Source: JBNKHG01 sp050290225 (lineage in GTDB: Bacteria > Pseudomonadota > Gammaproteobacteria > Pseudomonadales > Cellvibrionaceae). Taken from it: a stretch of DNA of 64,000 bases. The position numbers and the translations under genes were made by a program. The stretch spans positions 1-64,000 of the forward strand of contig JBNKHG010000068.1 in assembly GCA_050290225.1 (NCBI GenBank), in the 5' to 3' direction. The notes beneath the pieces were generated by a model. It ran no database searches, was not told the DNA's origin, and saw only the letters and a list, made by a program, of their open reading frames with translations. Shown piece by piece: positions 53,244 to 60,995 of this stretch (its first letter is position 1; each line of letters opens with the position of its first letter).

Positions 53244-54374
53244 ATGCGTGTGGGTGTGCTTAAAGAGATCAAGAATCGGGAGTACCGTGTGGCGTTGACC
53301 CCCGAGGGCGCGGAGACGCTGGTCAACGGTGGCCACAGAGTGCTGGTGGAGCGCGGGGCGGGAGAGGGTTCCGGCTTCGACAACGACGCTTATGAGAAGG
53401 CGGGCGCCAGTTTGGTAGATGCGGCCCAGGCGTGGGAGGCGGACCTGGTGCTCAAGGTCAAGGAACCACAGCCCGAGGAATATCCCCACCTGGCCCGGCA
53501 GATGCTGTTCACCTATTTTCACCTGGCGGGTGTGCCCGTTTCCCTTACCGAGGCGCTGCTGGCGGCGGGTACCACCGCCATCGCCTATGAAACCGTGACT
53601 CGTGAGCAACCCGACAGGGAAGGGGCGCGCCTCCCTCTGCTGGCACCGATGAGCGCGGTGGCGGGCAATATGGCGGTGACCGTTGGCAGTTATTACCTGG
53701 CGCGCTTCAACGGTGGCAAGGGCATGCAACTCGGCCGGGTAATGGGGCATCGTTACGGCAAGGTGGTTGTCGTGGGAGACGGGGTGGTCGGTCGCCACGC
53801 CGCCCGGGTGGCCAACGCGATGGGTGCGGAGGTAGCGATATTCAGCCGCAGGCCCGAACGCGAGGTGGCATTGAAGCAGGATATTGGAGCGGACCTTAAA
53901 TTCGTCCTCTCCGGGCCGGACAATTTCACCCGTGAACTGCTGGATGCCGATCTGTTGGTGGGTGCTGTGTTGCTCCCCGGCGCCCGCGCGCCACACCTTA
54001 TCACTGAAGAGATGGTGGCGGGAATGCAGCCCGGCTCGGTGCTGGTGGATGTCAGCATCGATCAGGGGGGGTGCATTGCCACCGCGCGGCCGACCTCCCA
54101 TTCTGATCCTGTGTACCTGGAGCACGGTGTAATTCACTACTGCGTCACCAACATGCCGGGCGCCTACCCGGCCACATCCACTCTCGCCCTGACACGGGCG
54201 ACCCAACCCTATGTACTGCGCTTGGCCGAAAAAGGGCTGGCAGCCCTGCACAAGGATGTTGGATTTGCCCAGGGCGTCAATACCTTTGATGGTTGGATAA
54301 CGGACCGGGCGGTGGCGGAATCCCTGGGGCTGTTGGACCGATATCGGCCGTTTGCCATTCAGGGCCAGCAATAA
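53244..54374 (+). CDS. ald: Alanine dehydrogenase, 376 aa
   Basis: NAD-dependent L-alanine dehydrogenase, interconverting alanine and pyruvate plus ammonia. It begins with MRVGVLKEIKNREYRVALTP and has the substrate Lys in LVLKVKEPQ, the catalytic His in TYFHLAGVP, LLAPMSAVAGNMA, the NAD motif VVVGDGVVGRHAARVA, and VDVSIDQGGC and TNMPGAYPATST. The catalytic and binding blocks are intact. It could recycle alanine released by the kynureninase-like enzyme, but it is far away. Confidence 0.95.
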   Translation: MRVGVLKEIKNREYRVALTPEGAETLVNGGHRVLVERGAGEGSGFDNDAYEKAGASLVDAAQAWEADLVLKVKEPQPEEYPHLARQMLFTYFHLAGVPVSLTEALLAAGTTAIAYETVTREQPDREGARLPLLAPMSAVAGNMAVTVGSYYLARFNGGKGMQLGRVMGHRYGKVVVVGDGVVGRHAARVANAMGAEVAIFSRRPEREVALKQDIGADLKFVLSGPDNFTRELLDADLLVGAVLLPGARAPHLITEEMVAGMQPGSVLVDVSIDQGGCIATARPTSHSDPVYLEHGVIHYCVTNMPGAYPATSTLALTRATQPYVLRLAEKGLAALHKDVGFAQGVNTFDGWITDRAVAESLGLLDRYRPFAIQGQQ

Positions 54375-54724
54375 ATGCGTGATGAGCGAAGATAACTTCA
54401 ATCGCGCGCACGCCTGTCAAAACTCCCGCTGGAGACACTGGTTGAAGAAACTACCGAAGATGCCCACTTGGACATTGCCAATGCCCGGACGCCGGCAACC
54501 TCTGCGGAACAACGACTGACAGATTGGCCGGAGCACTCGTTCGCGATGGAAGCCTGTGAGCGAAAAAGATCCCTGAAACTTGCGCCATTCTGTCATTTTA
54601 CCTCCCTCCCCGTGTGTTTATAGTTGGCTCAATAGAGACGCTGACAATCAGGAAAGGCATCAGTTAAAAACAATAAGTGCAATGCGGTCCGCGTTCCGGC
54701 TCGCTTTGCGACGAGGGCAGAGTG
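54375..54724. other. Intergenic region upstream of TonB receptor
   Basis: This 350-base gap between ald and the TonB receptor has no credible gene. A plus-strand frame around 54420-54560 (..ETLVEETTEDAHLDIANA..) is protein-like but lacks a start and may be a remnant. The segment 54585-54630 is AT-rich and is the likely receptor promoter. Confidence 0.4.
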
Positions 54725-57079
54725 ATGAAGAACATTCGATGGAAAACGTGTAAAACGGCTGCTGCGCAGGCAAGCCACAATACATTGCCAACAGCCGCCC
54801 TCCGCTGGGCGGTGGCTACGGCTGCACTGGGCACGCTTACTTCCGCGACGGGTGCTTACGCCGCCGATGTCGAAGGTCGGGCAATCGAAGAGATACTGGT
54901 CACCGCTGAACGGCGTGAGGCCAATTTGCAGGATGTGCCGGTGGCGGTCAGCGCCTTTTCCCAGGCGGACCTGCAGGTGCAGCAGGTAACCACCATCGGC
55001 GATTTACAATCCATGGTCCCCAATTTGAGTATCCATGTCGGCGATGCCAACAATGCCGTGGTCTATATCCGCGGTATTGGCCAGGTGGACTCTATCGCTT
55101 TCTTTGAGCCCGGTGTGGGTATTTACCTGGACGACGTCTACCTGGGCCGTGCCCAGGGGGCTTTCCTGGATGTGGTGGACGTGGAGCGCATCGAAGTGCT
55201 GCGGGGTCCCCAGGGCAGTCTCTACGGTCGCAACACCGTCGGTGGCGCCATCAAATATGTATCCGCGGCGCCGACAAATGAACTGACCGGCAGTGTTTCG
55301 GCCACGGTGGGCAATTACGATCGGCTGGATTTAAAAGCGAGCGTCAGCGGACCCTTGGCGGGGGATACCCTGGCTGGGAGACTTACCGTGGCGAAGATGG
55401 TTCATGAAGGCTATTCCGATAATGCCTTTGACGGTGACAATGACGGTGACCGGGATGTGCAGTTTGCCCGAGGGGTGCTCCAGTTTGAACCCCGCGACAA
55501 TGTCTCTGTGCAGCTGGCTGTGGATTATTCCGACGGTGACCCGGACCGCTCCCGCACGCCGGCCAAGGAAACGCCGATTACCATCTTCAGTATCGATCCC
55601 TTCAACTTCGGACTCTCTTCCCAGACCTTTCCGGCGGATGACGATCCCTTTGAGGTCAATGCGGACTTTAACCTGATTGAATTTACCGAAACGGTCGGCT
55701 ACAGCCTTAACGCCAGCTGGGATATCAATGAAGCGCTGACCGTCAAGTCCATCACCTCCTACCGTGAGATGGAGTATGGCACTGAAATTGATCTGGACGG
55801 AACGCCGGTTAACGCCTTCGGTATTTTTTACTTCAACGACCAGCGCCAGTCCAGCCAGGAGTTTCAGCTTGCCTACAAGGGCGACCGCTTGTCGGCGGTG
55901 TCGGGACTGTATTACTTTAACGAGGAGGGCGATACCTTCGACGGAGGCGTGTTCAGCAATTTCCTGCTGGCAGCGGCGGGCGAAGCCTCTTTCAGCACTG
56001 ACAGTTATGCCGTTTTCAGCCAGTTTGACTATGACCTCAGCGATCGCCTGACGCTTATCTTCGGTTTCCGCTACACGGAAGAGGAAAAGGACTATGCGCG
56101 CGTTGTCGAAGATTTTAACCTGACTTTACTGGCGGGACTGATGGTCGACGGCTCCGGCGTGATCAGTTATTCCCAACCCGGACTACTCAATCCCCGTAGC
56201 CGGGACCTGCAGCTCGGTGGTGGCATCGGGGTGGCGCGTCCGGTCGCCGATCCTTCACCGGCGGATTTCGACAACTTTTCCCCGAAACTGGGTTTCAAGT
56301 TCCAATGGGACAAGGACACCAATATCTACGGTACGCTCTCCTCCGGATTCAAGAGTGGCGGCTTCAACGGTCGACTGTCCGACGGTCAGCAGGAACCCTA
56401 CGGGGAGGAAACCCTCACCAGTGCCGAGCTGGGCCTGAAAACACAGTTGTTCGACAATCGATTGCGAGTCAATACCGCGCTCTTTTACAACGAATACGAC
56501 GATCTGCAAGTCAGTAGCTTTGAAGCCTCGGCCGATGGCACTACTTTTGTGCCGGTGTTCTCCAATGCCGGCGAAGCGGTGATGCAGGGCATCGAGTTGG
56601 AAATTGTCGCCCTGGTCACAGACAACCTGACCCTCAACGCCAATTTGGGTTATCTCGATACCGAGTACAGGGAATACTTCGCCGAGGTGGATAGCGTCGC
56701 CAAAACCGTGCGCGACGTCAGTGATGAACGGAGTCTGGCCAATGCCCCCGAGTGGGATACCCAGCTTGGTTTGAGATACGACATGCCGCTCCTGGATTGG
56801 GGGCAGCTGACATTCCTGGCGGATATGAGTTACCGCAGCAAGACCTACCTTGAGGTCAATAGCAGCGAGAACCTCGCCCAGAGTGGTTATACCCTGTTTA
56901 ACGCCGCGCTGATGTTCGAATCGGCCGATGAACACTGGCAGGTGATACTGGGGGGTAAAAACCTGTCGGACAAGGCCTATCGTACCCACGCTTTCGATTT
57001 GTCTGCTTTCCCCGGGGTTGAGTTGGGTTACTACAACGCGCCGCGCACCTACAGCCTTAGTGCCAGCTACCAGTTTTAA
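54725..57079 (+). CDS. TonB-dependent outer-membrane receptor, 784 aa
   Basis: Signal peptide (about 1-46, ending GAYAAD), then a TonB box EEILVTAERRE, a plug domain (about 60-170; RGIGQVD, RGPQGSLYGRNTVGGAI) and a 22-strand barrel to the C terminus, which ends in aromatic Phe (SLSASYQF). There is no N-terminal signalling (STN) domain. It is the family of receptors common in marine and sphingomonad-type bacteria for organic ligands rather than only siderophores. An alpha/beta hydrolase gene follows after 24 bases, suggesting that the imported ligand is an ester or lactone (inference). Confidence 0.92.
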   Translation: MKNIRWKTCKTAAAQASHNTLPTAALRWAVATAALGTLTSATGAYAADVEGRAIEEILVTAERREANLQDVPVAVSAFSQADLQVQQVTTIGDLQSMVPNLSIHVGDANNAVVYIRGIGQVDSIAFFEPGVGIYLDDVYLGRAQGAFLDVVDVERIEVLRGPQGSLYGRNTVGGAIKYVSAAPTNELTGSVSATVGNYDRLDLKASVSGPLAGDTLAGRLTVAKMVHEGYSDNAFDGDNDGDRDVQFARGVLQFEPRDNVSVQLAVDYSDGDPDRSRTPAKETPITIFSIDPFNFGLSSQTFPADDDPFEVNADFNLIEFTETVGYSLNASWDINEALTVKSITSYREMEYGTEIDLDGTPVNAFGIFYFNDQRQSSQEFQLAYKGDRLSAVSGLYYFNEEGDTFDGGVFSNFLLAAAGEASFSTDSYAVFSQFDYDLSDRLTLIFGFRYTEEEKDYARVVEDFNLTLLAGLMVDGSGVISYSQPGLLNPRSRDLQLGGGIGVARPVADPSPADFDNFSPKLGFKFQWDKDTNIYGTLSSGFKSGGFNGRLSDGQQEPYGEETLTSAELGLKTQLFDNRLRVNTALFYNEYDDLQVSSFEASADGTTFVPVFSNAGEAVMQGIELEIVALVTDNLTLNANLGYLDTEYREYFAEVDSVAKTVRDVSDERSLANAPEWDTQLGLRYDMPLLDWGQLTFLADMSYRSKTYLEVNSSENLAQSGYTLFNAALMFESADEHWQVILGGKNLSDKAYRTHAFDLSAFPGVELGYYNAPRTYSLSASYQF

Positions 57080-57103
57080 ACCATCCAGGGACGGAGCGAC
57101 AGC

Positions 57104-58168
57104 GTGAACCCTCAGGACCATTTGCCCGGCGTCAAGTCCGCCTTCGTACAGACCAAGCGATTGCGAGTGCATCTGCTCAGTTATGGCGACGAAACAGCGA
57201 CGCCGGTCTTTTTTATCCATGGCAACCTGTCCGCTTCCACCTACTTCGAGGAACTGATGGTAGCCATGCCCGGAGAATATCGCAGCCTGGCGGTGGACCT
57301 GCGGGGGTATGGCCGCACCGAGGACAAGGTGATTGACGCTACCAGAGGCGCGCGGGATTGGGCCGATGATCTCCATGCGCTGTTTGAAACCCTGGGAATC
57401 GCCGCCGCCCACCTGTTGGGTTGGTCGGCGGGGGCGGCGGCCGTGATGCAGTTCGCCCTGGATCATCCCACGGCAGTCAAGTCGTTGACACTGGTCGCGC
57501 CTGTCAGCCCCTACGGTTTTGGGGGCAGTCGGGATGCCGGTGGTCGTCCCTGCTATGAGGATTTCGCCGGTTCCGGTGGAGGTCTTGTTTCCCCCCTGTT
57601 TGTGGAGCAATTGCAGGCGGGGGACACGGGCACCGGGAATCCGCTGTCGCCCCTGAACCTGATCCGAAACGCCTATGTTTTCAATCCCGGTGTGCTGGTG
57701 AGAGAACAGGCGCTGGTGCGCGAGACGTTGCGCCAAAAAATCGGGCCCCAGCGTTACCCGGGCGACAGTGTGGCCTCGCGCAACTGGCCCTTTGTCGCGC
57801 CTGGACGCTATGGACCGCTCAATGCGATCAGCGCCAAATATTTCAATATGAATGCGCTGGTGGATATCGCGCCCAAACCGCCCGTGCTCTGGCTCAGGGG
57901 AGATCGGGATACGGTGATTGACAACCAGTCTCTCTCAGACCCGGCGATCATGGGGCAGCAACAGCTGTTGCCGGGTTGGCCCGGCAGGGAAGTCTATCCG
58001 CCGCAGCCGATGCTGGAGCAAATGCGGGAGCTGCTCAAGCGTTACAGCGACAGGGGAGGGGACTTCCACGAAGCCGTCATGCTCGATGTGGGCCACAGTC
58101 CGTTTATCGAGGACCGCGATGGTTTCCTGGCGATTTTCCTGTCTTTTTTGCGGGCTAAAGGCGTGTGA
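57104..58168 (+). CDS. Alpha/beta hydrolase, 354 aa
   Basis: Alpha/beta-hydrolase fold without signal peptide: oxyanion region FFIHGNLSAST, nucleophile elbow LLGWSAGAAAV (Ser about residue 108), acid in LRGDRDTVIDN and His in LDVGHSPFIED. The triad is complete. GTG start at 57104 with GGACGGAG upstream. It is co-transcribed with the TonB receptor and probably processes its ligand. Which ester, lactone or C-C bond is cleaved cannot be told. Confidence 0.87.
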   Translation: MNPQDHLPGVKSAFVQTKRLRVHLLSYGDETATPVFFIHGNLSASTYFEELMVAMPGEYRSLAVDLRGYGRTEDKVIDATRGARDWADDLHALFETLGIAAAHLLGWSAGAAAVMQFALDHPTAVKSLTLVAPVSPYGFGGSRDAGGRPCYEDFAGSGGGLVSPLFVEQLQAGDTGTGNPLSPLNLIRNAYVFNPGVLVREQALVRETLRQKIGPQRYPGDSVASRNWPFVAPGRYGPLNAISAKYFNMNALVDIAPKPPVLWLRGDRDTVIDNQSLSDPAIMGQQQLLPGWPGREVYPPQPMLEQMRELLKRYSDRGGDFHEAVMLDVGHSPFIEDRDGFLAIFLSFLRAKGV

Positions 58169-58180
58169 TCGACGGCGGCG

Positions 58181-58247
58181 TTAGCGAGAAATATCCTCGG
58201 GAATAGTGTAACCGGCCCCGCGTACGGTTTTGATAAACTTCGCCGGT
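58181..58247 (-). pseudogene. C-terminal fragment of OmpR-type response regulator
   Basis: The minus strand reads KFIKTVRGAGYTIPEDISR-stop, the end of the winged-helix domain of OmpR/PhoB response regulators (pattern FIKTVRGAGY). Upstream of it the reading frame enters a 13-bp repeat array and homology is lost; the receiver domain is absent. It is therefore a remnant. Confidence 0.6.
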
Positions 58248-58325
58248 AGTTTCTTTCGGCAGTTTCTTTCGGCAGTTTCTTTCGGCAGATTCTTTCTATA
58301 GTTTCTTTCTATAGTTTCTTTATGA
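58248..58325 (-). repeat. 13-bp tandem repeat array, about 6 units
   Basis: Units AGTTTCTTTCGGC at 58248, 58261 and 58274, then variants ending CTAT at 58287 and 58300 and a partial unit at 58313. The array begins exactly where homology to a response-regulator C terminus ends. The rest of the gap to 58726 holds a TATAAT-like -10 element at 58649-58654 that may serve the sigma factor gene. Confidence 0.88.
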
Positions 58326-58726
58326 GATTGTGATGATTTCCGATTCGTGGTGATCATACTCCCCTTATTATTTCGGCGTAGAGCCCGAACCTGAAGATCA
58401 GTCACCTGCTGCTGAAAGCGGAAGCCAACCACAAACGCTGGGACCCTGGGGATTGCCGGTGCCGGGATCACCGGGGGTAGGGCATTATTGAAATGCTGGT
58501 AGAGCAGGGGTATGTACTTTGACTGAGCGCTTGCGGAAGCACCTGGGAAAGCGGAAATTGTTCAGTGGCTTATAGCGCCAATGAGATCGTTTGTGGTTAA
58601 GCGGGGTGTCGACGAAGATGGGTCATCGCTGTCGTCATAAAACTGTTCTATAATTTAAATGCCACTGGGTTCCATTATCAATGGATTAACGTTCTAAAGA
58701 GATTGCCATACGTCAGTGAAGATTGG

Positions 58727-59245
58727 ATGGGCAATAATAACGAAAAAGAGCATTTCTGGATGAGGAGACTGGTCGCTCAATATCACGGCCCGCTGTTAAG
58801 GTTCTTTAACAAGCATTCGCGGAATACCTGGGACGCTGAGGAACTGGCCCAGGAGGTATTCTGTAAGATATTGAAGCGCAACGATTTTTCTGCTGAGCAC
58901 TACCCGGAATCACATCTATACACCATCGCCTGGAGTGTTTTGCGGGACCGTGCGAGACGCGAGAGAGTTCGCCGTGTTGACAAACACGTTAGCTACGATG
59001 AAGCCCTGGGTAAAGAAGAGAATGTACCTTTGGAGGACGCCATTGCAGGGGAGGAGCGTTATCGGCGCTTTTTGGACGGCCTTGAGCGGTTATCCCCCAA
59101 GACCAGGGGGGTATTTCTGCTAAGCCGTTATGAGGGAATGACTTACGCGCAAATTGCCGAACACTATGATATCAGCGTCAGTGCCGTGGAAAAGCATATG
59201 ATGAAAGCCATCGCACAATTAAAGAAAAGCCTTAAGGTCTGGTGA
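58727..59245 (+). CDS. FecI-type ECF sigma factor, 172 aa
   Basis: Extracytoplasmic-function sigma-70 factor. Region 2 includes LLRFFNKHSRNTWDAEELAQ and EVFCKILKR; region 4 includes RLSPKTRGVFLLSRYEGMTY and AQIAEHYDISVSAVEKHM. The gene order sigma, FecR, STN receptor marks it as a FecI-type factor activated through the cell surface. The ATG at 58727 is used, TTG 58703 being possible. The stop overlaps the next start as TGATG, so translation is coupled. Confidence 0.92.
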   Translation: MGNNNEKEHFWMRRLVAQYHGPLLRFFNKHSRNTWDAEELAQEVFCKILKRNDFSAEHYPESHLYTIAWSVLRDRARRERVRRVDKHVSYDEALGKEENVPLEDAIAGEERYRRFLDGLERLSPKTRGVFLLSRYEGMTYAQIAEHYDISVSAVEKHMMKAIAQLKKSLKVW

Positions 59246-60345
59246 TGTCGGATATGAATCGTGATGCCTCATTATCCCCCGGTGCCGCGCTTATAGATGA
59301 GCAAGCACATCAGTGGTTTGCAATCATGCGATCCGACACCTTTAGCCAAGACGATCTTGCGGCTCACAGGGCCTGGCTGGATGCGGATTTGAGGCACCAG
59401 AAGGCCTATAGGGAACTGGAGTCGCTGTGGGATATGATCGGCGACTACCGTGATCAACCCGAGGTGCGGGCGCTGCGCCAAACGGCACTCGCCGAGCGCG
59501 AGCCTGTTAACGAATCAGGTCCGCCTCGAAGGAGCCGACGTCAAACATTGGGCTTATCCCTCGCCGTAGCCGCATCCTTGATTATTGCGGTCCTGGTTTT
59601 ACGTCTGGCCCCTGGCCAAATGACTGACGCCCTTTGGGGGATATTACAGGATACTGACTACAGGACGGACATAGGGGAGCAAAGAACCGTCAAGTTGACC
59701 GATGGATCGAAAGTCGTTCTGGATACCCAAACCCACATTGTGACGGATTTTACCGAGCAGGCGCGCCGTGTCTTTCTGCACGCCGGTCAGGCGAGCTTCG
59801 ACGTGGCAAAAGACGCCAATCGTCCATTTATTGTTATAACAGGCAAGGGCAAAATAACCGCATTGGGGACCTTTTTTGTCGTTCGTATGAATGAGGACAG
59901 GGTTCTGGTGACATTGATTGAAGGGCGTGTAGAGGTCGCGAAAGTCGAACCATCATTGTCAGCCCCCGATACCTCCGAACAGGGGGCCACATCGGATATT
60001 GAGGTGCTGCAACTGGAGGCGGGGCAGCAAGTGGCCTTGATGGAAGAGGGTATCAGCAGCGCACAACAGGCCAGTCTGGAACAGGCGACCGGGTGGCAAA
60101 AGGGTCGCCTGGTATTCGATGATACTCCTTTGGAGGACGTTATAGATGACCTCAATCGCTATTCGCGGCAGAAAATTCTTGTGGGTGACGAATCGATAAA
60201 AACCATCAGGGTTACCGGCGTCTTTAAATCCGGTGACAATGATCGGGCCATCAAGGCATTCAAAAGTTATTTCTCATTGAAAGTGACCAGAGACAGTAAC
60301 GGTAATCTGGTGTTGCTTCCCTCCAAAATGCCTTCTGCCGGTTGA
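59245..60345 (+). CDS. FecR-family anti-sigma / signal-transfer protein, 366 aa
   Basis: Inner-membrane regulator of the preceding FecI. The N-terminal cytosolic part (1-90; QAHQWFAIMRSDTFSQDDLA, AHRAWLDAD) is the FecR N domain, one membrane segment lies at about 97-117 (LSLAVAASLIIAVLVLRLA), and the periplasmic FecR domain follows (LTDGSKVVLDTQTHIVTDF, GKITALGTFFVVR). The C-terminal FecR/STN-like region is FDDTPLEDVIDDLNRYSRQ. It should contact the STN domain of the TonB receptor encoded downstream. Confidence 0.92.
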   Translation: MSDMNRDASLSPGAALIDEQAHQWFAIMRSDTFSQDDLAAHRAWLDADLRHQKAYRELESLWDMIGDYRDQPEVRALRQTALAEREPVNESGPPRRSRRQTLGLSLAVAASLIIAVLVLRLAPGQMTDALWGILQDTDYRTDIGEQRTVKLTDGSKVVLDTQTHIVTDFTEQARRVFLHAGQASFDVAKDANRPFIVITGKGKITALGTFFVVRMNEDRVLVTLIEGRVEVAKVEPSLSAPDTSEQGATSDIEVLQLEAGQQVALMEEGISSAQQASLEQATGWQKGRLVFDDTPLEDVIDDLNRYSRQKILVGDESIKTIRVTGVFKSGDNDRAIKAFKSYFSLKVTRDSNGNLVLLPSKMPSAG

Positions 60346-60995
60346 TGCCCGGCGTCGCTCGCCAATGCGATTGCAAATAAACTGTTTGGATTCTTTCTAT
60401 TGAGATGTAGCCACTTCGAACGCCCGACGAATCGCCAACGGATTTTCCGAATCTGGACTCAGTGAATAAAAGTATGCCTCATAGAGATAGTTTCGACAAA
60501 TCTTTATCAAATCGCTTGGAGAGCTAGAAACACCAACTATTAAGCCTATAAATCAAATTCGTCATAAATAGAACTGCTCGCTAACCAAAGCATAGGTGGA
60601 TGGGGATCAGAGGCCCACTACTTGTTGAGTTGTCACTGAGTCTGTCTGTTCCCACTTATATGAAATAACTGTTGACTGCGTTAAAGTCAGATCCCTTATA
60701 AAAGACACCTAAGCCAAGCTCGATGTCCTTTTATTTACCTATTCAAAATCCGAGTCCAAAATACGTGGGTTTCTACTCTACTATTCCTGATGGACCTAAC
60801 ATCCCCCTATATAGAGCGCAGCCAGAATTCAACTATACTGCTACACCATGGCAATATTCTTATAATTACGGGCAAAGCAACCTCTATTTACTCATTCAAT
60901 CTAAGTGAGGCAGTTACGAAAATGCACGTAATTAATCGTGACTGTAGATAATTCCTTCAGTACGCTAAAGTTAAAATAACAAGCGGAGAAAGAGC
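60346..60995. other. AT-rich intergenic region before STN-TonB receptor
   Basis: This 650-base gap marks the change to clearly AT-richer DNA that continues to the window end. A 61-codon frame at 60723-60908 (MSFYLPIQNPSPKYVGFYST) has no ribosome binding site and is probably spurious. The receptor promoter, presumably FecI-dependent, must lie in the right part; I could not identify its -35/-10 boxes with confidence. Confidence 0.45.

Noticed and set aside
60723..60908. 61-codon frame in the AT-rich gap before the STN receptor
   Set aside because: No ribosome binding site and composition like the flanking non-coding DNA.
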